Assembly: GCA_026984515.1 (NCBI GenBank)
Contig: JALSRZ010000134.1
Coordinates: 1 to 41,207 of the forward strand
Origin: Thiohalobacter sp.
GTDB lineage: Bacteria; Pseudomonadota; Gammaproteobacteria; DSM-19610
DNA length: 41,207 nt
Direction: 5' to 3'
The notes below the pieces were generated by a model, which was not told the origin of the DNA, searched no databases, and saw only the letters and a list, made by a program, of their open reading frames with translations. A program made the translations under genes and the position numbers. This document shows, piece by piece, positions 34,356 to 41,207 of this stretch; within the stretch, counting starts at the first letter, position 1; each line of letters starts with the position of its first letter.

Positions 34356-35042
34356 GTGATACCAGGGAAGCGATATCTGCTAGCGGCACTGACGGGATTC
34401 TGCACCTGTTTGCAGCTGGTTTCAGCCGCCGAAATCAGGGGGACCGTCACGGTCGAATACCAGGGCATGTTTGACCCTGACGGGGCGACGCCGGTATACC
34501 CGGTTGCCGTTGCCCTGCTGCCCGCCAGCGGACAGCACCTGCCGCGTCGCAGTCCGCACGTGGAACAGGTAGAGATCATCGGCAATCGCATGCGCCCGGC
34601 TTTCCTGATGGTGCACAAAGGTGACCGTGTCAGATTTATCAACCGTGACCATGTATTCCACGAATTGTTCACCCTGTCCGCCGATCACCCGGTAGCGCTG
34701 CAGCTGGGCAAGGCATCTACCGCCGGATCGCAGCAGTCACTGCGGCTGGATCAGACCGGGACGACCCATTTTTTCTGCCGGATTCACAGCAAAAGCTACG
34801 CGCGCATCGAAGTAGTGGATACCCCCTACCTGCAAATGGTGCAACCCGGGCACCAGTTTCACTTCGTTGGACTGGCGGCTGGTGAATGGAAGTTGCGTCT
34901 GGCTTCCGCAGACGGCAAAACGCGCTGGCTGCCGGTTACCGCCATGACTTCACCGGCTCCGCTGCGGCTGAGTGTGATGTCGCGCGGGGGTGGTCGTGGC
35001 GATACCAGCAGCATGATCAGTAGGAACAGACATGAATATTGA
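34356..35042 (+). CDS. Periplasmic cupredoxin-like protein (methylamine-utilization-protein-like)
   Basis: GTG at 34356; 228 residues with a signal peptide (about 1–25, cleaved near VSAAE). A beta-sandwich with cupredoxin spacing has DHVFHELF (His102) and GTTHFFCRIHSKSYARIEV with Cys141 and His144. The usual axial Met three residues on is Ser147, so a type 1 site would be altered or absent. Similar proteins are labelled methylamine utilization protein without evidence for that role. Its last 11 bp overlap the GGDEF/EAL gene, making a functional pair likely: the periplasmic protein could report copper or redox state to the sensor domain (inference). Confidence 0.83.
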   Translation: MIPGKRYLLAALTGFCTCLQLVSAAEIRGTVTVEYQGMFDPDGATPVYPVAVALLPASGQHLPRRSPHVEQVEIIGNRMRPAFLMVHKGDRVRFINRDHVFHELFTLSADHPVALQLGKASTAGSQQSLRLDQTGTTHFFCRIHSKSYARIEVVDTPYLQMVQPGHQFHFVGLAAGEWKLRLASADGKTRWLPVTAMTSPAPLRLSVMSRGGGRGDTSSMISRNRHEY

Positions 35043-37797
35043 GCAGAAAAATACCCTGTTCATTATTTCACTGGTGCTGCTGGTGCTGGTCAGTGTTGCC
35101 GGCGCGTCTTTTCTGCTGGTGCGCGACCACGTGGAGGACAGTATTCACGGTGACCTGAGGCGTGCGCAGGCGGTGTTTGTGCAGGCCCAGCGCAACCGCT
35201 TCGACAACCTGCTTACGGTTGCCCGCAGCCTGCGCGACGAGCCCAGCCTGATTGCTGCTTCCTTGACCGGCGATATCGGCACCGTGCGCGGTATGCTCGA
35301 TGATCTGTTTCCGCGTCCGGGAGCGGATTTCGTGGCCATTTATCTGGATACCGGCCCCGGCGGGGTCGCCGGTGCCGGTAACAAGCCCCACTATACGTCT
35401 CCACAGGTGCTGGGTGCCCGGTCACTGGTTGGCCTGGTCCGTGGCCTGACCCGGGGTGAGTCAGTCAGCCTGGGGAATGCATTGCTGTACGACAGCTGGT
35501 TACAGCTGGTCGCGATTCCTGTCGAGAGCCCGCTGGGCGGGCGGATCGGTGCCCTGCTGGTCGGCAAGCGGTTTGGTGATGAGGATTTACAGACCCTGCG
35601 CCAGCTGGTGAACGCCGATATGGCCATTTACAGCGGCAGCCAGTTGCTGGCAAGCAGCATCAGGGGATTACAGCCAACCCTGGGCCGGATTAACGCTTCC
35701 GGCGGCTCGGTGGAAAGCGGTACCTTTGACATTGACGGTGAACGTTTCAGTTTCCGCCTGTTGCCCGCACTGGAGCACAGTGGCAGCAGTGAACAGTCGG
35801 CTATGGTGCTGCTGGCAGCCAGGCATTCCAGCTACTGGGCGCCCTATATCACGCTGGGTGAAAATGCGTTGTATTTCTCGGCGCTCATCCTGTTGCTGGC
35901 AGGTTTGTTCGGTGTCAGTATCAGCCGGCACACACTCACCCGCCCTATCCAGTTGCTGGCGCGTGCGACCCAGGCCATCGCCAGTGGTGATATGAGCCAC
36001 AAGGTGTCGATAAAACGCAATGACGAGCTGGGCCAGCTCGGCAAGTCGCTCAATACCATGCTCGGTGCGCTGAGTTCCTCCCAGAGTGACCTGAAGCGCA
36101 GTCGTCAGCGCTTTCGCGATTTTGCTTCCAGTTCATCGGACTGGTTATGGGAAACCGATCGTGGCGGGCACTTCACCTTTGTTTCCAGCAGTGTTTCGGA
36201 AACACTGGGCATGTCTGCGGAGCACCTGCTGGGACGCACACCGGCGGAGAGCTTTCCCTGCAGCAGTCTTGGCGAGCTGATGGAAGCCTTGCGTCCGGCC
36301 GGCAAGAAACCGGGCAAGTTCCGCAATATAGAGATCTGGGTGCGATCGCTGAACGCGGACGAGCATTGCCTGCGTCTGAGCGGTGTACCGGTATACAGCA
36401 GTAAAACCTTCATGGGCTACCGTGGCACAGCCAGCGATATCACCAAGCTCAAGCTGGATGAAAAGCGCATGGTGATCCTCGCCAATCAGGATCACCTGAC
36501 CGGCCTTGCCAACCGGCGCCGTTTCCTGGAAGACCTGAACCACGAAATCCGCCGCGTAGAGCGGCATGGCCAGTTCGGGGTATTGTTACTGGTCGACCTG
36601 GATCACCTGAAACTGGTGAACGATACGGCAGGTCATGCGGCCGGTGACCAGATCATCGTGCAGGTGGCCGGTCTGCTCAAGCGGGCCTCACGTGACCAGG
36701 ATTTCCTGGCGCGCATCAGTGGTGATGAATTCGCGGTGGCTTACTCGGCGATGAACGAAAACCAGGGCTATGAAAAGGCAGCCCGGTTGCTGGAGCGTAT
36801 CAATGCACTGAAACCCCGCTACGGGGGCCGCACACTGAATATTTCGGCCAGTGTGGGCATGGTGACCTTCCCGAAGCAGGGCAAGGTGCCGGTTGAACTG
36901 ATGGCCAAGGCGGACGCCGCCATGAGCGTTGCCAAGGCCGGTGGACGTAACCGCGTGCACCGTTACAGTGAAACTGACATGATGCGCGAGCGCATGGACA
37001 ACCAGCTGGTGTGGAAAGACCGGCTCCTGGATGCGCTGGAAAATGATCGCTTGCACCTGGTCTTCCAGCCGATTGTCCTGGTGGCCAGCAACCAGGTGCA
37101 CCACTACGAGGTGCTGGTGCGCATGCGGGAAGATAACGGTGCCCTGATCGCGCCCGGTAAATTTATTCCTGCCGCGGAGCAGTTCGGCCTGATCCAGCAT
37201 GTCGACCGTCAGGTCGTCACCAAGGCGATCCGCTACCTGGCAGATCTGCCCCCGGACATGGCAAATGTCGGGTTTTCGCTCAACCTCTCCGGCCTGTCCG
37301 TGGGTCGGCAGGATATGTACGATCTCATTGAACAGGAAATTCGCGAGGGCGGTATCGACCCGGGCCGGCTTACCTTCGAGATTACCGAGACCGCCGCCTG
37401 CGAACAGATCAATACCGCAATGGAGTTTTTCCAGAAAATCCGCCAGCTGGGCTGCCTGGTTTCGCTGGATGATTTCGGTGTTGGATTTTCATCCTTTTCG
37501 TACCTGAAACATTTGCGCGCCGATATTCTGAAGATCGACGGCAGTTTTATTCGCGACATCCACAACAGCAGTGCTGACCAGCTGTTTGTCAAGGCACTGG
37601 TCGATGTGGCGCGTGGCATGGGGATGCGCACCATTGCCGAATTTGTGGAGAACGAACAGGTGTATGAGCGCGTGCGCGGCCTGGGGGTGGACTATGTGCA
37701 GGGCTACTACCTGGGTAAGCCGCAAAGCACGCCGGAGCCGGTAAACGAGGTGGCTGACAGGACTACCGGCGCCTCGGTTGCCTGGGTCAGATTATAG
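35032..37797 (+). CDS. Membrane sensor diguanylate cyclase/phosphodiesterase (periplasmic domain–HAMP–PAS–GGDEF–EAL)
   Basis: 921 residues. A first membrane helix (about 8–30) and a second (about 280–300) enclose a periplasmic sensor of about 245 residues, Cache- or CHASE-like. HAMP (about 300–355) and PAS (about 360–475) follow. The GGDEF domain keeps an active-type signature SGDEF (563–567) and [11 protein letters not shown] metal site. The EAL domain has E693-V-L in place of [21 protein letters not shown] (813–816) and LKIDGSFI, so the catalytic residues appear intact. The protein should make and/or break cyclic di-GMP in response to a periplasmic signal. Overlap with the cupredoxin gene and proximity to c-di-GMP-binding pilus components are notable. 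Its stop overlaps argH by 6 bp, tail to tail. Confidence 0.95.
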   Translation: MNIEQKNTLFIISLVLLVLVSVAGASFLLVRDHVEDSIHGDLRRAQAVFVQAQRNRFDNLLTVARSLRDEPSLIAASLTGDIGTVRGMLDDLFPRPGADFVAIYLDTGPGGVAGAGNKPHYTSPQVLGARSLVGLVRGLTRGESVSLGNALLYDSWLQLVAIPVESPLGGRIGALLVGKRFGDEDLQTLRQLVNADMAIYSGSQLLASSIRGLQPTLGRINASGGSVESGTFDIDGERFSFRLLPALEHSGSSEQSAMVLLAARHSSYWAPYITLGENALYFSALILLLAGLFGVSISRHTLTRPIQLLARATQAIASGDMSHKVSIKRNDELGQLGKSLNTMLGALSSSQSDLKRSRQRFRDFASSSSDWLWETDRGGHFTFVSSSVSETLGMSAEHLLGRTPAESFPCSSLGELMEALRPAGKKPGKFRNIEIWVRSLNADEHCLRLSGVPVYSSKTFMGYRGTASDITKLKLDEKRMVILANQDHLTGLANRRRFLEDLNHEIRRVERHGQFGVLLLVDLDHLKLVNDTAGHAAGDQIIVQVAGLLKRASRDQDFLARISGDEFAVAYSAMNENQGYEKAARLLERINALKPRYGGRTLNISASVGMVTFPKQGKVPVELMAKADAAMSVAKAGGRNRVHRYSETDMMRERMDNQLVWKDRLLDALENDRLHLVFQPIVLVASNQVHHYEVLVRMREDNGALIAPGKFIPAAEQFGLIQHVDRQVVTKAIRYLADLPPDMANVGFSLNLSGLSVGRQDMYDLIEQEIREGGIDPGRLTFEITETAACEQINTAMEFFQKIRQLGCLVSLDDFGVGFSSFSYLKHLRADILKIDGSFIRDIHNSSADQLFVKALVDVARGMGMRTIAEFVENEQVYERVRGLGVDYVQGYYLGKPQSTPEPVNEVADRTTGASVAWVRL

Positions 37798-39183
37798 GAT
37801 TCTCTTCCGGGCGCGGCCGATGGCGGCCCTTACCTGGGCCGGTGCGGTGCCACCAAAATGATCGCGTGCCGATACCGAGCCCTCCAGGGTGAGCACTCCA
37901 TAGACGTCTTCTTCGATCCTGTCCGACAGGTCCTGCAACTCGGACAGGCGCATATCTGCAAGATCACGTCCGCTTTCAATTCCCAGGCGCACGGCCTTGC
38001 CGACGACTTCGTGTGCATCGCGAAAAGCCATACCCTTGCGCACCAGGTAGTCGGCCAGGTCGGTGGCCGTGGAATAGCCGCTCGCGGCGGCGCGCCGCAT
38101 GTTGTCGGCCCGGACCTGCAACGCCGGCACCATATCCGCAAAGGCACGCAGGCAGCCCAGTACCGTGTCCACGGTATCGAACAGTGGTTCCTTGTCTTCC
38201 TGGTTGTCCTTGTTGTAGGCCAGTGGCTGGGCCTTCATCAGCATCAGCAGCCCGACCAGGTGGCCGGTTACGCGGCCTGACTTGCCGCGCACCAGTTCCG
38301 GCACATCCGGGTTTTTTTTCTGTGGCATGATGCTGGAGCCGGTACAGAAACGGTCCGGCAGATCGATAAAAGCAAACTGTGCCGAGGACCACAGGATCAG
38401 CTCTTCGGAGCAGCGCGACAGGTGGGTGAGCAGTAGTGCGGCACAACTGCAGAATTCGATCACAAAGTCACGGTCGCTGACGGCGTCCAGCGAATTCTCT
38501 GCAGGTGCGGAGAAACCCAGCAACTCAGCGCTGTAATGCCGGTCGATCGGGAAGCTGGTGCCGGCCAGCGCGGCGGCGCCCAGCGGCATGATGTTGACCC
38601 GTTTCAGGCAGTCCATGAAGCGCTCACGGTCACGCTGCAGGTTCTCGAACCAGGCCAGCATGTGGTGACCGAAGCTCACCGGCATGGCGACCTGCAGGTG
38701 GGTGAAGCCCGGCATCAGCGTGTCGACTTCACGCTCCGCAAGATCCAGCAGGCCGGTCTGCAGGCGCAGCAGTTCCCCGCACACGGCCTGGATCTGGTCG
38801 CGCAGGTAGAGTCGCAGGTCGGTGGCGACCTGGTCATTGCGCGAGCGACCGGTGTGCAGTTTTTTGCCTGCCTCGCCGATCAGTGCGGTCAGGCGGGCCT
38901 CGATATTCATGTGCACGTCTTCCAGGCTGACCGACCATGCAAAGCGACCCTGCTCGATATCCTGCTCGATCCGGTCCAGCCCATCGATAATGGCGTCACA
39001 TTCGTTACGGTTGATTACCCCGACCTTCTCCAGCATGCGCGCGTGGGCGCGCGACCCCTGGATATCGTAGCGGTACAGGCGTCGGTCAAAATCCACGGAG
39101 GCGGTAAAGGCCTCGACAAAGGCGTCGGTCGATTCGGTAAAACGGCCGCCCCAGGGTTTATCGCTGCTGGAATTGTCACTCAT
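37792..39183 (-). CDS. argH: Argininosuccinate lyase
   Basis: ATG at 39183 gives 463 residues beginning [15 protein letters not shown]; an in-frame ATG at 39204 is less likely. Family residues are [16 protein letters not shown] (about 106–121), the [16 protein letters not shown] segment with catalytic His, and the signature [16 protein letters not shown] (about 281–296). It splits argininosuccinate into arginine and fumarate. argH divergent from algZ–algR is the Pseudomonas arrangement; 124 bp separate the two starts. Confidence 0.97.
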   Translation of the reverse strand: MSDNSSSDKPWGGRFTESTDAFVEAFTASVDFDRRLYRYDIQGSRAHARMLEKVGVINRNECDAIIDGLDRIEQDIEQGRFAWSVSLEDVHMNIEARLTALIGEAGKKLHTGRSRNDQVATDLRLYLRDQIQAVCGELLRLQTGLLDLAEREVDTLMPGFTHLQVAMPVSFGHHMLAWFENLQRDRERFMDCLKRVNIMPLGAAALAGTSFPIDRHYSAELLGFSAPAENSLDAVSDRDFVIEFCSCAALLLTHLSRCSEELILWSSAQFAFIDLPDRFCTGSSIMPQKKNPDVPELVRGKSGRVTGHLVGLLMLMKAQPLAYNKDNQEDKEPLFDTVDTVLGCLRAFADMVPALQVRADNMRRAAASGYSTATDLADYLVRKGMAFRDAHEVVGKAVRLGIESGRDLADMRLSELQDLSDRIEEDVYGVLTLEGSVSARDHFGGTAPAQVRAAIGRARKRIL

Positions 39184-39307
39184 ATCAGGTCTGGTCAGGT
39201 TCATCCCGGTTCAACAGCACCGCAGTATACCTGAAGTTCCTGTAACGCTTGGCCGATATTCAGTTATTCCGTACCCAAAGGCAGGCCAGAGAGGCCGCTT
39301 CGTCGCT

Positions 39308-40357
39308 ATGAAACAGGGCCAGTCCACCACCCGTCAGCCTGACCGGCAGGAAACGCTGTTCCTGCCGGGCTTCTGTGATATCCGCATGGTGTTCGCCGTG
39401 GTGGTGATTGCCGAACTGCTGGCGTTCGTGCTGGTGCTGGCCGGCAGTCAGGGAGACCCCTGGAGCGAACTCGGCCTGACCTCGCTGTTCGTGCAGTGGA
39501 TTGCGCTCAGCAGCGCAGCCGTTCTGTGCCTGGCGCGCCCCATGCTCTCCCGTGTCAGTAATACAGCGGCAGCCCTGACCAGCTACCTGCTGCTGTTGCT
39601 GACCACGGCTGTGCTTACCGAACTGGCCTGGCAGCTGGGCGGCACCCGGCTCCATTCCGGACACGCCGGTTTCCTGTTCCGCAACCTGGGGATCAGCGCC
39701 ATCCTGAGTGCGCTGGTGTTGCGTTACCTGTACGTGCAGCACCAGTGGCGGCAGAAAATCCAGGCCGAGGCGCAGGCGCGCGTACAGGCCCTGCAGGCGC
39801 GTATCCGGCCGCATTTCCTGTTCAACAGCATGAACAGCATTGCCTCCCTGACACGCAGTGACCCGGTTCGGGCTGAACAGGCCGTGCAGGATTTGTCGGA
39901 CCTGTTCCGCATCTCCCTGCATGACGCATCCGGGCGGGTGACACTGGAGGATGAGCTGGAGGTGGCGCAGGGCTATTTACGCATGGAAGCGCTGCGGCTG
40001 GGGGATCGCCTGCAGGTGGAATGGGATATTGAACGCCTGCCCCGCAAGCGCCTGGTGCCTTCACTGATCCTTCAGCCATTACTGGAGAATGCCGTTTACC
40101 ACGGCATAGAACCCTTGCCGCGGGGCGGCCGGATTCGTGTCAGTGGCAAAGCAGAAGGCCGAAGAGTATCCATAACGGTGTGTAACCCACGCGTGCCGGA
40201 CGGTGCGGATGGCCACCCCGGGGGCAACCGGATCGCGCTGGAAAATATCCGCCTGCGCCTGCAGCTGGCCTTCGGTGAACAGGCCGGCGTGGCGTTGCGG
40301 GAAAACGGTGACCGGTTTGAAACCACGCTGTACTTTCCCAGGGAGAAGATGCAATGA
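39308..40357 (+). CDS. algZ: LytS/AlgZ-type membrane histidine kinase
   Basis: ATG at 39308 with GAGAGG upstream gives 349 residues; the open frame before it is antisense to argH. Four hydrophobic helices (about 27–46, 58–76, 90–108, 123–143) precede the unorthodox kinase core: the H-box IRPHFLFNSMNSIASL with His169, and the N-box LILQPLLENAVYHGIEPL (about 257–274). A glycine-rich ATP lid follows (HPGGNRIALENIRLRL). In Pseudomonas AlgZ (FimS) with AlgR controls type IV pili and alginate. The stop overlaps the algR start by 4 bp (ATGA). The pilus genes at the left end are possible targets (inference). Confidence 0.93.
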   Translation: MKQGQSTTRQPDRQETLFLPGFCDIRMVFAVVVIAELLAFVLVLAGSQGDPWSELGLTSLFVQWIALSSAAVLCLARPMLSRVSNTAAALTSYLLLLLTTAVLTELAWQLGGTRLHSGHAGFLFRNLGISAILSALVLRYLYVQHQWRQKIQAEAQARVQALQARIRPHFLFNSMNSIASLTRSDPVRAEQAVQDLSDLFRISLHDASGRVTLEDELEVAQGYLRMEALRLGDRLQVEWDIERLPRKRLVPSLILQPLLENAVYHGIEPLPRGGRIRVSGKAEGRRVSITVCNPRVPDGADGHPGGNRIALENIRLRLQLAFGEQAGVALRENGDRFETTLYFPREKMQ

Positions 40358-41091
40358 AATGCCTGGTTGTAGACGATGAACCGCTGGCGCGCCAGCGCCT
40401 GGTGCGGCTGCTGGAAACGACGCAGCAGTGCGAGGTATGCGGCGAAGCCGGCGACGGTCAGCAAACCCTGCAGGAAGTGCAGCAATTGCAGCCCGACCTG
40501 GTATTGCTGGATATTCGTATGCCGGGCATGGACGGGCTGGAGGCGGCGCGGCATCTCGCCTGCCTGGATAAACCGCCGGCAATCGTATTCACCACGGCAT
40601 ACGGTGATCATGCCCTGGAAGCGTTTGAAACCCAGGCGGTCGATTACCTGCTGAAACCCATACACCCCGAACGCCTGGTGCAGGCGCTGGAAAAGGCGCG
40701 GCGCCTGACCCGGGCACAGTTACAGGAATTGCAGGATGCAGAGGACGGGGGTGGCCGAAGCCACCTGTGCGCCCGTGTGCGGGGCAACCTGGAGCTGATC
40801 CCGCTGGTCGACGTGGTCTACCTGCAGGCCGACAACAAGTACGTAACCGTGCGTTCCCGGCAGCGGCAGATCCTGATCGAGGAATCCCTGAAATCGCTGG
40901 AGCAGGAATTTGCCAATCGTTTCATCCGCATACATCGTAATGCACTGGTGGCCGTCGCAGCGATTCGCGGGCTGGAGAAGGATGCCGAAGGTCACTGTTG
41001 CGTGGTACTGGATGGCGTCGAAGAGCGTCTTGAAGTCAGTCGACGCCTGTTGCCGGATGTCCGCAAGCGGATCCGCGCCGGTATCGTCTAG
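40354..41091 (+). CDS. algR: LytTR-family response regulator AlgR
   Basis: 245 residues. The receiver domain (1–120) has the acidic pair VVDDEPLARQRL (D7, D8), phospho-acceptor Asp53 in LVLLDIRMPGMDG and Lys in YLLKPI. The LytTR DNA-binding domain (about 138–243) contains IPLVDVVYLQADNKYVTV, SLKSLEQEFANRFIRIHRNALVAV and the C-terminal SRRLLPDVRKRI. It should bind DNA through the beta-type LytTR fold to control genes such as those for pili. In Pseudomonas hemC follows; here the downstream sequence does not encode HemC. Confidence 0.95.
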   Translation: MKCLVVDDEPLARQRLVRLLETTQQCEVCGEAGDGQQTLQEVQQLQPDLVLLDIRMPGMDGLEAARHLACLDKPPAIVFTTAYGDHALEAFETQAVDYLLKPIHPERLVQALEKARRLTRAQLQELQDAEDGGGRSHLCARVRGNLELIPLVDVVYLQADNKYVTVRSRQRQILIEESLKSLEQEFANRFIRIHRNALVAVAAIRGLEKDAEGHCCVVLDGVEERLEVSRRLLPDVRKRIRAGIV

Positions 41092-41102
41092 ACATCATGT
41101 TT

Positions 41103-41185
41103 TGACCTGCCCAACCTCAAGCAGCGTGGGTTAAGCTGGAGGTTGGAAACCCTTGGCTCAGAGCCACAATTGAGGAGGACAGGTC
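41103..41185 (+). mobile_element. Possible left end of an insertion sequence
   Basis: Directly after algR the sequence TGACCTGCCCAACC resembles the TGAnCTGCCC-type terminal repeats of some IS3-family (IS407-like) elements. It contains an inverted repeat CCAACCTC (41111–41118) / GAGGTTGG (41139–41146). TGACCTG (41103–41109) is mirrored by CAGGTCA just before the next start codon. The matching right end and any target duplication lie outside the window, so this is tentative. A terminator-like or regulatory hairpin for the next gene is the alternative. Confidence 0.3.
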
Positions 41186-41207
41186 ATGAAAGAGTTTACC
41201 GCAGAAG
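41186..41207 (+). CDS. Start of an unidentified gene, cut by the right edge
   Basis: ATG at 41186 with a strong ribosome site TGAGGAGGA 7 nt ahead begins MKEFTAE and runs off the window. Seven codons cannot identify it. An IS3-type transposase OrfA would fit the possible terminal repeat upstream. It is not hemC, the usual neighbour of algR. Confidence 0.5.

Overview
The window is a GC-rich, densely packed chromosomal segment of a gammaproteobacterium. Gene order argues for this. The yibN–secB–gpsA / gpmI–envC–yibQ block is arranged as around E. coli secB. The lptM–lysA / dapF–DUF484–xerC, hslVU, ubiE–ubiJ–ubiB and argH–algZ–algR blocks are arranged much as in Pseudomonas. A diheme cytochrome c with DUF302 domains, a BigR/SqrR-type ArsR repressor beside a rhodanese, and a class 1 PyrD would suit a sulfur-oxidising Chromatiales-like lineage, but that placement is inference. 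I saw no rRNA, tRNA, CRISPR array or prophage.

Layout. 1–5426 (minus): MSHA-type pilus machinery, transcribed mshM–mshL–mshN–mshE, with mshE cut by the left edge. 5513–7115: class 1 pyrD and, divergently, trmL. 7207–9534 (minus): an ArsR-family repressor leading yibN–secB–gpsA. 9753–16334 (plus): gpmI, envC, ctpA, yibQ, a DJ-1 protein and a DUF389 membrane protein. 16335–17013: a 679-bp gap, AT-rich in its first 400 bp, holding a sigma-54-type promoter, a probable non-coding transcript with an intrinsic terminator, and a REP-like inverted repeat. 17014–24898 (minus): ubiB, ubiJ, ubiE, a DUF971 gene, hslU, hslV, xerC, a DUF484 gene and dapF. 24962–26140: a small HEXXH protein and a methyltransferase lying between dapF and lysA. 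26150–27597 (minus): lysA and lptM. 27827–30017 (plus): a carboxylesterase, then a cytochrome c–DUF302 fusion overlapping a second DUF302 gene. 30024–33797 (minus): class I adenylate cyclase and a degenerate GGDEF protein. 33907–34275 (minus): a MazG-like gene. 34356–37797 (plus): a cupredoxin-like protein overlapping a membrane GGDEF/EAL protein. 37792–39183 (minus): argH. 39308–41091 (plus): algZ–algR. The last ~100 bp may be the left end of an insertion sequence.

Themes. Second-messenger signalling recurs: MshE has an N-terminal c-di-GMP-binding-type domain, one GGDEF/EAL protein looks catalytically intact, and a second GGDEF protein has lost its signature and sits directly upstream of adenylate cyclase. 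Envelope biogenesis is also prominent (SecB, EnvC, CtpA, YibQ, LptM, ubiquinone synthesis). The most unusual elements are the putative sigma-54-dependent small RNA, an intrinsic terminator embedded in the yibQ signal-peptide codons, the persulfide-sensor-like repressor ahead of secB–gpsA, and the DUF302 and cupredoxin gene pairs.
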